Of a stretch of DNA of 64,000 nucleotides, positions 36,601-47,912 are shown one piece after another. This stretch comes from Tribonema minus (Eukaryota; Sar; Xanthophyceae; Tribonematales; Tribonemataceae), in assembly GCA_017506865.1 (NCBI GenBank), contig JAFCMP010000246.1, positions 992,001 to 1,056,000 on the forward strand, written 5' to 3'. Position 1 is the stretch's first letter, and every line of letters begins with the position of its first letter. A program made the translations under genes and the position numbers. The notes beneath the pieces were generated by a model. The model searched no databases. It worked only from the letters and a program-made list of their open reading frames with translations, and had not been told where the DNA came from.

Positions 36601-39600
36601 CACTGGCTGGTGAGTACATTGAAGTCACACTTGATGTTGACAGCGCAGGATCAGATTGTGCACCTGTCCCGCAATATGAAGACATTGTGCATTTGTACCT
36701 ACTGTCGCTCTGCACTGGCTGCTCATTGATGCTGCTCAAAACCGTTTTTGTCAAATGTACTATGTGTAGTAGTGACAGCATGGTTTTCACAGATCCACAT
36801 GATAGTGGCAGTACACTGGCTCCCGTCGTAGCACTGGGTCATTGCTCGCTGGACCTGCTTTCACGTGTGTGCGTTACTTGTAAACCAACTGCTTCAGAGC
36901 ATGAATTCAAGCATCGCTGTCTGCTCAGTAAGCTAACCACTCTGAGTGCAGTGACCTTGAATGAAGCGGCCACAGAGGCTTGAGAGGGGCTAGGGAGGGA
37001 AATCTGATCCTCATCTTGCGTTTTAATGATGCTTCACGTCACCCTGATGTGTGCTGACAATCTGCTTCCCTTGCAACATTACCGTGTCCTCTGCAGGCCG
37101 TGCTGCAGCAGAGGCGAGTACATTGGCAAGCGCGACACCTCCACGCACTTCTCGTCCTCCCTGGAAGCAGACGGCTTGTCTCTCACGTGCCTGCTCTGTG
37201 ACCCTCAAACAATGGACTGCGGCAGCGCTGTAGGCATCACCACCGCAACGCTGCCTCTGGCAAGCGGTCACTGGCGCGAGAGCGCAACCACAGAGACCAT
37301 CAGAGACTGCTGGTACCCTGGTGCCTGTGATGGGGGTGTCATGGAGCTGGGGGCGACTCCTGACGCCTACTGTGCCACGGGTTACGAGGGGCCATGTGAG
37401 TGACTGTGCAAGGGACTGGTATTTTGTATGTTTAGCGATGATGCTGTTTACTCTAACGCTGTCTCACTTGAGTGATAACGTAGCAAAGGCACGCTTTTAC
37501 GGATGGCTACTGTGCCATCAGTGGCTTGGATTATGTAAACACTACTATACTGGTCTGCGCCAGATTAGAGTGGGGCCAGCATAACCACGGTCCTTGCAGC
37601 CGCACCATCTGTTTGCTCGCAGCGTGGGCTTGCAACCCTTGCTGCACAGAGGAACGCGCATGTTGACTTGTAGAAGTCCATGCTGCTGTGACGGGAGGCC
37701 TCTACTGTTGTTGGATGCCTCTGCACACTACAGCACCCCACAACAACATTTCATCTAGGTCATGCTCGTAGCAAGATGATTGTTCACTCCTATCCCCTCT
37801 GTGTGTGCACATGAGCAGCTGTATGTTTGAAAAGGATGACGAGCCTCCTCTCTTTGGTCATCACATACTGATCGCTGTGCCATAGAAGGTGAGTAGACCT
37901 CCACAGTAGTCAGTGTGCTCATGTCGCAGCAGCAGCACAGTGGCCATCAGCAGCGCCACCGCATGCTCGCCTAAACTGTAGTTAACTTCATATGTGTAGC
38001 ATTTAGAACCTTCATCTTGTCGCCTTTTCTCTTCTCTCACAAACGTGAGCTGTGACAGAAATCGACAACTCTACTGTACCTGTTGCGTCAAGCGCAGCAA
38101 CATGGCAGCCATGATGATGGACAGCGGCACCAGATGATCAGGTGTTGATTGCCGGTGCGTGTGGTTCTTCTGCCCTGATTTATAATCCACTTCTGCGGAT
38201 GCCATGTGCACTTCTTGACGTGCTCTCTCTCTCTCGCTGCTCTCTGTTTGTCCTACAATGCAGATTGTGCGCTGTGTCAAAGTGGCTGGATAGACCTCCA
38301 CGGCGGCCACTGCGTCAAGTGCAGCAGCAGCGCAGCAGCGATCAGCAGCACCATCATATGCGGCAGCCTCGTCGTGCTATTAGTGGTGTTGTGGCTGGCA
38401 TTTGCGGCCGCGTCAGGCGTTGACGACCTCCGCGACAGCATGTCAACGGCTCAGTCAGCGGGATCCTTCATCTTCAAAGGCGCGCGCTTTGCCAGGGAGC
38501 TGCTGCGCGCGCTGCGTGTACCCTTTGTTGCATTCCAGGTACGTTCAATTCAGAAGTTGTATTGAAACTGTTCACTAATGTTTTTAGCTATTGAACCTGT
38601 TCTCTATGTTTTTAAAGGAAAACGCCAGCTGTTGGGCTGGCAGGCTTCGTCAACAGATGCTCAAACAACTCAGTCATACACGAATATAACATCCAGCGAT
38701 TTGATAGCGGTAGCAGCACTGCACAGGAGATCCTTCGTTTTCGCAAGGTGCGCTGCACAGACTAGTTTGTCTTTTACGCGCACACGCTTGACAGCTGCGC
38801 GCACATACGCGGCAGTCAAGCACATGTCCTCTCACACACCCCTTCCAAGAAGTGGCGCTGCCGGCTGCTGAGGATCCTGTGCGCTTGTGTTAGACTTGGT
38901 TTTCTATGTGCACGCTATGCGATGCCCTTTGCGTGCGCTGCAAAAGTGCCTGCAACCCCAGAACACTTAGATACCATGGCTGTTCAAACGTTGCACTTAG
39001 CACGCATGCTGAAGTAGATGCAGCGTGTTGCACACATATGCTTCGCCTTCAGTGACCTAATGTATATACAATTACGCGATTTATAAACAGTAGCCCGACC
39101 TCGCATTCAGTACGACAGGCAGCAACTGAAAAATGAAATTTCTACTTTGAAACAAGTAGCCTGATGATTTTTTTGACACACATGCCCAATGAAAGGGTTC
39201 TTAGATATGCTTGCTCTCTGGCGTGATTGCAGAAGTTGCATGGGCTGGCAACACACATGCCCAATGAAAGGGTTCTTAGATATGCTTGCTCTCTGACGTG
39301 ATTGCAGAAGTTACATGGGCTGGCAAATCGCTGTGACGGTTTTTCACATACAACACCTGTTCGTTTCAGTTTGTACATAGAACACCTGGTCGTTTCAGTC
39401 ATCATATGGCATTCATACCGTTTTTTGTTGTGAAGTGAACACACAGCCAAATACCAGCGTTGGCACGAGGTGATGGCGGGCCAACAGTCATTCCACGTCG
39501 TGGCCCGTCTTTCCCAATACGGAAACAGCAGTATAACCAACTTAGAGCTGACTTACCCTCTAACCTTTACCCTAACGTGCCTCTTCAGGAGATGTGCGGC

Positions 39601-42180
39601 TGACATGCGCTGTTCCCTCTATTGCCATTGCCGTCGCTGTGACCCAGATCATAACCCAGTACGTGAGCATCACCGGCGTGACACTGCCGCTGGCCTACCA
39701 GCAGTTCCTGCGGTGGCTGGATGTAGTCAACCTGGACGTCAGGTGGATCCTGTCAATTGGGTGCTTCTTCAGGGTCAACTTCTACCAGAAACTTCTGGTG
39801 ACGACGCTCACGCCGCTCGTGCTAGTGGCAGTGGCCGTTGGGGCGTGTTGGGCTTTGATTCGCTACAGCTGCGAAGCGGGTCAGCTGCGGAGGCGTGTCA
39901 TGCATTTCAGTGCTCGGCGCCTCCACGTCTTTCTGGTTTTCACCTTCGTGATCTTCAGCGGTGAGTCAGGATGGCCAAATGTATGCATCACAGTGTCACA
40001 TTGTTGAAATAGAGTAGCATTATCTGCAATTCCATGCTATTGACCCGGGCAGCGTCCTCATCCAATTGGTGACATTTAATGGCAAGCATGGTTGGCGTTG
40101 TAGACATGCTGTAGTGCGGCCACAACAGCACCTTTTTCTGTTGCACCTTAAATATATCAAATTTCATGCAGCGTGCAGCTTTGTAAAAGTTGGGTCATCC
40201 GGCGGGTTTGGGAAATTGTGCTTGAGAACCCCTAGCACTCCCCTCCATGACTGGTGGCTCAGGGGTCTGCTGCTGTGTTGTCGTGCTAGCGATCCTGCTG
40301 ATGCGCTGAACATGCCCAACTACTTGCAGGCAATGCCATGAGATGTGTCTTCGCAGTCTGAGAGCTGCTTCGTCGCAGTCAGAATGCCTTGAACACACAT
40401 GGCCTGGATTGGACTCTCAGTGGCTGCATCTCAGATCCAGCTGCCTAACGCAGCGTTGTACACCTTTCGAACGCATCCAAGGAACAGCTGCTAAACCATG
40501 CAGATCTGCCAAACCATACAATCCGGCCAATGGCATGCACGGCTGCTTGCATTCAATTCGAAGTTCAACGTGGTCACATGACTCACATCCATGTGCAAGT
40601 CAAATCTTGAGTGACACTGTGACTCAGCATCACCCAGTCAGTCGCGTGTACATGCCACTAGTCGATACCTGCCATTATCCAGGAAGAAATGTAAGAAATA
40701 TCACCATATGCTTTGTCAAAGCCTTACAATATCAAACATGAACCGTGTTCAATTAAAGCTGTTCAAGTCTTCGTTTTTCCACGACCTGGAATTGCACTGG
40801 TGATCAATGCGTCTTGACTTGAGTTGCAATAATTGTTTTGAGAAGCAAAGACCACTTGCACACTGCGGGAGCTGAAGCGGCTGATGCGCACTATGCAGCA
40901 GCAGCGGTGCGTGTGGTGTGCAGTTGCTACTGCTCTGCCCTGTCGAGGCTGCTGAAAAGCGGCTATATAGTGGCAGCCCTGAGTGACAAATCTCGCAGGC
41001 TGACAGACTCCCTTTCTGGTGCTTGTGCGTACAGTAGCTACAATCTCTCGCAAATCATTCAATGAAGTAGCTTGTGAGAAATCTTGTCATTCTGTATAAA
41101 ACTTCGTTATGTAAATACACAAATAATATTGCCTTGAAATAACATCGACACTGCTTGCTCATTTGCAGTTCTCCGCAAAGGTTGTTGTGAGGATGCCCGC
41201 AAATCACGATAATAAATGCATACTTTGACGCACAATCAAAGCATCTTGATCGCCAGCAACCAGCCCCCAACATTGTAACTATGATAATCACTTGTGTCGT
41301 ATCAATGGTGTCAGCAAGTCCCGTCGTGGTTTGCTTGGTCTGCCCACCTGTTGCAGGCGTGTCCACCTGCATCTTCCAGACCTTTGCGTGCGACTTTCTG
41401 GCGGGCACCGGGGAGGCCTACCTTCGCGCCGACTACTCTCTACGCTGCTACACGCCCCAGCACGACGCCTTCCGCATCTATGCAGGAGCAATGATCCTGG
41501 TATACCCCATTGGCATCCCAGCGCTCTACGCCTGGGTCCTGTGGCAGCACCACAGGGCCTTGGAAGAGCGGCGCAGCGGCAGCAGCGGCAGCAGTGCTCA
41601 GGAAGCTGACTTAGGGGCAGCAGCGACCACGGAGGCATCGTCGTTTCTCTGGAAGCCCTACAAGGAGCGAGCGTACTTTTGGGAGACGATAGAGTGCTTC
41701 AGGCGTCTCGCGCTGACGAGTCTGCTTGTGTTCATTGTGCCTGGTACAGCGGGCCAGAGTGCGGTGGGGTGTCTGATGAGTTTTTTTACGATAATGGCGT
41801 ATGGGATGGTGCTGCCACACCATTTGCGGGGGGACCACTGGCAGTACGCGCTCGGCGCCACCACCATATTCATTACCATGTTCACAGGATTCGTGCTCGA
41901 GAACGATTATATGCAAGAGACGGGGCAGGATGCCGTAGGTGGCGTCCTGATAGTGTTGAACCTGCTGCTACTACTACTGGCTGTGGTGCAGGCGTTCTAT
42001 GTTTCCCGGGATGCCTTGGAATCTGCGCGTGAAGTGAAGAGGGAGTCGATGTTCGGCCTTTGGGGCGAAACCGAAGAGCCAAACAAAGAAGGCTCACAAT
42101 TTCAGCTCAGGAGCCCCAGGCCCTCACAGTCCACCAACCTTGAAACCGGGCGGAGCCTACCTCCAGGCCCCATGTACTAG
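27662..42180 (+). CDS. Secreted-type beta-helix (Pmp-like GGAI/FxxN repeats) protein with TRP-like multi-pass C-terminus, at least 14 exons
   Basis: Exons: 27662-28094, 29488-29643, 30200-30355, 31184-31339, 31963-32139, 32913-33068, 33844-33996, 34665-34817, 35487-35639, 36183-36609, 37097-37395, 38264-38538, 39589-39960 and 41357-42180, about 1,300 aa. It starts with a signal peptide (MTLQAICAWLLLLVGANA). Repeats of the polymorphic membrane protein type follow: GGAI/GGAV/GGS words paired with FxxN (FSGNT, FIGNK, FNGNQ, FTDNS, FLGNV). Then come a Cys-rich EGF-like stretch (YCATGYEGP..CALCQSGW), a hydrophobic segment, and a multi-pass domain with WLDVVNLDVRW, RIYAGAMILVYPIGIPALY, ECFRRLALTSLLVFIVPG and NLLLLLLAVVQAFY. 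This suggests a plasma-membrane sensor or adhesin with an extracellular beta-solenoid; function is inference. The intron after 33068 has a GC donor. The 38538/39589 junction is one nucleotide out of phase, so a microexon or another donor (GTTCAA at 38543) is likely. Confidence 0.85.
28095..29487 (+). other. Intron 1 of the beta-helix gene (1.4 kb)
   Basis: No further GGAI/FxxN exon was found here, and nothing else was recognised. Confidence 0.5.
32153..32286. repeat. Two telomere-type tracts in intron 5 of the beta-helix gene
   Basis: GACCCTAACCCTAGCCCT begins 13 bp after the donor (32153-32170), and CTAACCCTAACCCTAA lies at 32271-32286. Single-unit versions occur in other introns of this gene (near 30028, 31726 and 36144). 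Confidence 0.8.
39177..39326 (+). repeat. 75-bp tandem duplication in an intron of the beta-helix gene
   Basis: Two adjacent 75-bp units (39177-39251 and 39252-39326) start CACACATGCCCAATG and differ at about two positions. A shorter repeat with CACCTG(T/G)TCGTTTCAG lies just downstream, near 39350-39400. Confidence 0.9.
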
Positions 42181-42967
42181 CTGAGCGCGTTGTTGCGTTC
42201 CACCAAACTTTGATCCAGCTTTACAATGCACAATGGTTTCACCCGGCCGTACGCCTGCAACGGGCTTACGCTTTATTCATGTTGTCCATTTTTTTGTCCA
42301 TCTCGATGACACATTTGCAGTCCTTCAAGCATGAAGCAGATCTTCAAATTGTGCGCTGGGATGCGTTGTGGAAGTATTGACAACAGTAGTTACATCTGGA
42401 TGCACTAAATATTTTCAGGTTGTTTGGAATTTTCACACATACCTTCACACATACTTCAGAAGTATATATTGTCCATTAGCCATACGGACCGTGTGCGCAA
42501 TGGCCACACGTCATTGTGCTTGTCGCAACGGCCATGGATGCATGTACATACATGGGTCAACTTGTATATGGATGCATGCACGTACATTGGTCAGATATAC
42601 ACGCTTGCTGGAAGATGATGTACGATGAGTCTACGATGAGTCTATCGACGTGCCACATCGCTTCATTTGTTTACTGGCAAGCTGACATATGTTGCACATG
42701 GTGTACGCGGGCAGCGGCAGACTGGATCATCACTGACTAAGCCACAGCTGATTAAACACCAGTCGCGTGTAGATTTGAATATGCTTGCTATTGTACTCCG
42801 TCCACCAGCCAGTCCACACACACCAAATGCCGTTGTCGTCCGCGTGCATCAGCCATAGAAGTAACATATGAATGCTGCAGTAATGTGCCTGCATTTCTGG
42901 GTTCAACTGCCTTGACACCTCCCCTTTCAACACCGTCCTCACCCGACATTCATCTGTGCTGTGGCAG
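42181..42967. other. Downstream flank of the beta-helix gene
   Basis: Probably 3' UTR and spacer. Only short unsupported open frames are present. Confidence 0.35.
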
Positions 42968-43069
42968 GCTCATTCAAGGCAGGCCGTCATGATGCTGTAC
43001 CCATGGAGGATGCATCATGACAGCAGCATTCTGGTCAATGCACCTACGGTGGTGGGCGTCACACTGCAG
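42968..43069 (+). CDS. Candidate isolated exon, unknown protein
   Basis: A 102-nt frame lies between an AG acceptor (GTGGCAG) and a GTGAGG donor, with phase 0 at both ends. It encodes AHSRQAVMMLYPWRMHHDSS followed by ILVNAPTVVGVTLQ. It looks coding, but no partner exon was found and the family is unknown. Confidence 0.25.
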
Positions 43070-44080
43070 GTGAGGCACTGAACACCACAGTACCTCGTAA
43101 CAAATTACCTCATGTTTTGTTAATGTCTTGTCCCCGCAATCTGACGGCAGTGCTCACTGCACCAATTAGATGTGATTTACTAGTACATAGAATCCTGCCA
43201 CCAGTAGCACTTGTGACATGTTGCCCAGCAGATCTGGTCATTGTGCATCACAGCAGGTACACACAGTTGACTCTGCTGCAATTTTGCAAGTTGTAATGTA
43301 TCAGTTGCGCATTACTGCTGCAGCGCTCAGTACATGCTGTGCTGCTGTCCTGGAAAGCGCTGGTTTTTTTTTAGTTGACAGGCACCCGCTCACCAGTGCT
43401 TGTACACTTTTGTAGGCATCGCATGTGCGCACGAGTCTGTGTGCCACATTGGTGCTCAGTTTGAAGCAAGGAGATTTCAACACTCCAGTCAGTAGTTCAA
43501 GCTGCACCTCAAGCTCAACAATGCCGTACTTGCAATTGCATCTAATCACCTGGTGTATGCTGCGCACATGCCGACAGAAATAACGCCAACTTTACTTGTC
43601 TACTTGCACTTGTTTTAAGTTGCAAAACCCCGCAAATTCCAGGACATTCAACAACAGTGAGCCGCACAACAGGGCAGCAACATCTAGATGCCCGTCCGTA
43701 CCTGCCATGCCTAGACTGCACAGAAATCGAGCTACGGCCGCCATGCCAGACCGCACTGTTAGTCGTATCACAGATTGGCAATATCGGCTGTCATCTCATC
43801 AGCCTCATGCGCGTAGCAAGCAATAGTGCACCACCATACTTGCTCAATGCTCAGTTCCTCATGACTGTTACTAGCTGCAAAACATCTGGGTGTCTTGTCA
43901 GAGGTCGTGCATGTGACTGCAACATGTGACACGGAGCAAGGTTATAATGAAGCACTCCATCAATGAGACAGTGATGTACTCGATGCACTTGCGAATCAAT
44001 GCCGGGAATACGGTGAACCGCAAGGCGAAAACAGCCATTTCCTAATTGAGTGACTGCAGAAACGGTGGTAGCCGAAGTGT
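43070..44080. other. Non-coding gap
   Basis: No supported gene, RNA or repeat was recognised. Confidence 0.35.
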
Positions 44081-44084
44081 GCAT

Positions 44085-44553
44085 CGCAATATCTATAATT
44101 AAGCCCACGGGAGACTTTTTTTTATGAGTTTCCGAGCCCTCACAAATGACGCCCCACCCTTATTATATGCTCAATAAAAAGGTGCCCCCCCAAAACAGGC
44201 GTACGCAGCATGTATCCTCTGCGTATGTGTAATCTGCACACTCAGTGCCTCATGCTACATCACCACATTGTGTGTGGGCATGCATTTCATGTCAGCAACA
44301 TGCAGAGCAGACAGAAAGACAGCCAACAACAAAATGCTCCCAGAAGCAGCAGCTGACTTTCCGACAGTTGAACCGGTCTCAGGAGTGGCGCAGAAGCATG
44401 CTGGCACCTCATGATGGTGATAGATTAGCTTAAAATGGCTCAAACATAAATGCACCCCGCCCTTGTTTTCTCCATATATTAATGGCACCCCACCCCGCTT
44501 TTTCGCTCTCATTAAACACGTCCCATGGGCTTATAATTATAGATAATACGGTA
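44085..44553. mobile_element. MITE-like element with TATCTATAATTA inverted ends
   Basis: The left end reads ATATCTATAATTAAGCCCACGG. The right end, reversed, reads TACCGTATTATCTATAATTA then TAAGCCCATGGGAC. Internal C-rich tracts (GCCCCACCCTT, GGCACCCCACCCCG) and AATAAA/ATTAAT words resemble the element at 51.8 kb. The extreme left end is diverged and no reliable target duplication was seen. Confidence 0.45.
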
Positions 44554-45798
44554 CTTGGACTGGCAAGTGCTTGACCCACGCCTGGTATACTCACATGTGT
44601 CCACACCTTTTGTGTAATTGTGCGACGTGGCTGTTGCCTGTCATGATGGAGAGCAGCTTGCCTCTGCGGTGGTGCTGTATGCAGCCTTAATATCGCTTGC
44701 GCCACCAGTCATCAACATGCCCAACGTCTTGGTACCCGTTGGTGAACTATCGTGCTGCAGGGGGCGAAGGGTAGGGTCCATCGCAGGTCAAGAGTATGAC
44801 CGTGCGGCCATAAAAATACCTCTCCCTCCAGGACCTGCTACTGCCAGGAGTGGTGTTGTTCAGCCTGCGCAGTACTGACGTCTTTCCAACAGAACGGTAC
44901 ATCCACCAATGGCAATCTGGCAGAAATGCAAAAAAATCATATGCAAGGTCTTTTGGACTGCTATACAGCTGGACCAGGAGCTGGGGAGCCCAAATGCCTC
45001 GGCATGCGCAGTATGCACCAGCAATGTACTTGGTGGCACACCCCGCTCGCAGTGGCAGCAGATGCTCAGCACGGAGCTGCCACACAAGCACATTTTGAAG
45101 GCACCTGCCCCTCAAAACACACAAGTACATGCTTAGCGTGCTGAATGCCAACATTCCATGCCATGCTTGCTGCAGCCATCCCAAATTGCGAATCGCGGAC
45201 CCCCCCTCTTTACTCTCGTACTGCGAATGTTGGACCCAGCCCATGATATCGAAAACGACAGTATGATTGTAATGACTATATCTTGATGTTGAATGTATTA
45301 TAATATATATAGTGCACTGTAGTAACATACCATAAATGAAATTAATTTTGTTTTTGAAATCAATATCATACTCAGTTTGACAGATTGATGTCAAATCTTA
45401 ACGTTTTTCTTTCATTATATGTAAGTTATTGAAAAGCATTTCAAATGAGTATTGACTTTAACCAGTAAGTCACTTTGTTGATGACTGAATCCTTGTACGG
45501 TACTACTAGTAAGTCTTGTGGAATTGCCAGTGGGCCTCAAGGGAGCCTCCTGAGGCTGGCGTCCTGTATCATGATGTAATAACATAAATGAATCTCACTC
45601 TCAATAGTAGGCAGCAGTCAACTGATTAGATACTCCTGATGTGCACTGCGCCCTCACAGATATGCCAAGAGCTTGGACACCAGCTGCATTAGTGACAGGC
45701 AAATCAGAATCTGATTCTGATGAAGATGGCAAGATGAGACTGCTGCATTCATGCTATTGGAAGTAAACTTTATAAGGTTAGGGTTAGGGTCACGGGTA
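44554..45798. other. Gap; AT-rich from about 45.2 to 45.8 kb
   Basis: The composition drops sharply in GC from about 45240, with TATAATATATATAG near 45299. The minus-strand 215-codon frame (44747-45394) shows no domain. TTAGGGTTAGGG lies near 45778-45789. Confidence 0.35.
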
Positions 45799-45879
45799 GC
45801 GTAGCTTGTGTGTAGTGATGTGGTTCATGTCTGGTTTGCAGTGACCGTTACAACGGTCACTCAACCGATGCCACCATGC
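45799..45879 (+). repeat. Dispersed ~80-bp repeat, copy 1
   Basis: It matches 47621-47700 closely, including TGTCTGGTTTGCAGTGACCG and GCCACCATG. Its core is a 9-bp inverted repeat, GTGACCGTT / AACGGTCAC, with a 2-bp loop. Confidence 0.75.
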
Positions 45880-46159
45880 CTATATCACGCCTCAACGAGA
45901 GGCACGCGCACGCGGCGGTTCGGCCGCGTGAGTTGCAGGCCGCCGCGTCTCGGCAGCGGCGCGGTCCACGGCGGCGGCGGCGGCGCGCCAGCTGCGCCGG
46001 CGCTGCCACAGCCGCACATCTCCGCTTGGCGCAGGACGTCAACAGCTATAGCCCTAGGGGGGAGCGGTAGCAGTTGTGGCGACGGCGGCGGCGGCCGTCT
46101 CCCTGACACCGAGGGCAAGGGCGAAGCGGAGGGGCGGGGGGGCGGGGCGTCGTGGCAGC

Positions 46160-46209
<50 letters not shown>

Positions 46210-46446
46210 CGTGGCTCTGCAGGTTTGTTCGAGCCTGCGCCTAGAAGCAGGACCAGGGACGGAGACGATGCCCTTGAGACCGAACGGCGGCGGCGGCAGC
46301 GGTGGCGGGGGGGTGGAGACCAAAGCTGTGGCGCCGATGCTGCGCGCTGCGTGCTGCGCGCGTGGCGCGAGGCTGCCGCGGCAGCGGCCGCGGCGTGCAG
46401 CCTTTGTGTACTGCCGTTTGCAGGTGTGGCTGCTTCACCGCAATAA
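45808..46446 (+). CDS. Ala/Arg-rich open frame with CAG repeat, uncertain
   Basis: The 212-codon frame is Gly/Ala/Arg-rich and includes a poly-Ala run encoded by the CAG/GCA microsatellite. It ends in CVLRAWREAAAAAAAA, a W-R helical pattern also seen in nearby candidate exons. A second frame through the same repeat reads poly-Gln. High GC alone can keep several frames open here, so this may be one or two exons of a larger gene, or nothing. Confidence 0.25.
46161..46208 (+). repeat. (AGC)16 microsatellite
   Basis: Sixteen uninterrupted AGC units, preceded by a GGGGCGGGG-rich stretch. Confidence 0.95.
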
Positions 46447-47461
46447 TCTTTCTGTTGAAGGGGAGCCATTGTTGTATATTCGTTTGAGTGTTTTTACGTG
46501 GGGCAACTTTGAGTTTCTTGCAGTGGCTGCGCAGTGTCGTTGTTGCTTGCAGATGCGGAAGTGGCGTGCTCGCTGGTGCCCAATTATTTCCTGTGCCGCA
46601 CGATCAAGCTGCTTACCGCGCCTGAGCACACGCAACCGTCCCACAGTCTTGGCTGATGAGCCCAGGTCTGCCAGCCACGACCTGCTTGCAGGCTTTGATA
46701 AGAGCAATGCAAGCTCATGAGGGCTTTTGTGACCTTAACCCTAAGTTACAACACATCTACTTCAACTGGAGACGTGCCTGGCAGCTGATTGCGCTGCTTA
46801 TGCGCTGCAGTATTCGGATCGCTAGCACGCGATCATTCCAAGCTTGCGCTGTTGCGCTGCGCCGTTGTCTGCAAACGGTGCGTCAGCAGCTATTCTGCTC
46901 GTCTTTGCAGCAATGTTGTCATCCCCAAGCTGCCGGCTCCCCCTGTGCGTGGCTGTTGGCGCGCTCAACCCGCTGGGTAATGAGTCATTCTAGATGAAAC
47001 ACGCCAGGATTGCGAGTCTGACGAAAGAGGAACATGCAAAAGAGGGTGTGGGTAAGGGTTAGGGTGCGCGCGCGAGCTCCGGCATGCATGCCGCCGCGAC
47101 CCCTAAAGGCCAGCATTGAATCAGCCTCAGCGCCAAATCAAGTGGCGTTTGGTGCGTCATCTCTACGTATACTGTACCCCGCACCCAATTCGCAAAAAAT
47201 CGCTGTACACCTCAGTTGAGGACCGCTGCGGCACCAGACTCTCACCGCCGGCAGCGCGAGGCCCTGCAAACATTGCGGTACCCAGCACTGAGCACTGAGC
47301 ACGCGAGAGGCTACGCGCCAGCAGCACAGCGGCGCCAACAGCACAGCGTCGCGCCGCACTGACGCCGCGCCCACCCACCATCGCGCAATCTGGCCCTCGC
47401 CCCCCCCACTTGTTGAACCCTAACCCTCACCCTAACTCTAACCCTCAAGCACGACAAACAG
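46447..47461. other. Mixed gap with telomere-type motifs
   Basis: No firm exon was found. A helical frame HIYFNWRRAWQLIALLMRC near 46752-46808 is suggestive only. GTAAGGGTTAGGGTG lies near 47051, and a CCCTAA-type tract (AACCCTAACCCTCACCCTAA and onward) at 47416-47446. Confidence 0.35.
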
Positions 47462-47519
47462 GTCTTCCGCCGCGGCGGCGCGCGTCGCTCTTGCGGCACG
47501 GGAGGCGCAGGCCGCCCTG
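47462..47519 (+). CDS. Candidate small exon, Ala-rich helix
   Basis: Between AAACAG and GTCAGT, the frame SSAAAARVALAAREAQAAL is a typical coiled-coil or helical segment. It is similar in style to HAHAAVRPRELQAAASRQRR near 45900. No complete gene could be assembled. Confidence 0.25.
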
Positions 47520-47620
47520 GTCAGTGCTCAGTCAGAGTTTTGTCCAAATACACACCTTTTGGAATCCGCCTGGCAGTTGACAAGCGCCAGGCACAGCGTT
47601 GCATTATGGGCTTGTTCTGA

Positions 47621-47700
47621 GCGTAGCCTGTATGTAGTGATGTGCATCTTGTCTGGTTTGCAGTGACCGTTACAACAGTCACGCAACCGACGCCACCATG
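47621..47700 (+). repeat. Dispersed ~80-bp repeat, copy 2
   Basis: Copy of 45799-45879, with the inverted core changed at one base (AACAGTCAC). Confidence 0.75.
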
Positions 47701-47912
47701 CTTGTTTTACATCATGTTGGTGGCGATGACGGACATTATTAATGTCCGCGGTGCGGTGGTGGAGGCTGTCAGTGGGGTGCGCAGGCTGTCGAGCGCTGTT
47801 ACAGTAACGGCACCGATGCGTGCGTCGATTTAGGGTGGGGCGTGAGCTTTGGGTTAGGCTAGGTTCGAGGTCAGCTGCAAGCATGCACCACCTTGACGGA
47901 GGCCATCAACTT

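Noticed and set aside
27662-36609. Horizontal transfer of a bacterial Pmp gene
   Set aside because: Regular phase-1 introns, a eukaryotic-style signal peptide and a fused multi-pass domain argue for an established eukaryotic family.
39177-39326. CRISPR-like repeat
   Set aside because: Two directly adjacent 75-bp units without spacers in an intron; a simple tandem duplication.
44081-44557. CTTG target duplication for the MITE at 44.1 kb
   Set aside because: CTTG is present on the right only; the left flank does not match, so the boundary stays uncertain.
44747-45394. A 215-codon - strand frame
   Set aside because: No recognisable domain and it crosses a sharp composition change; probably chance.
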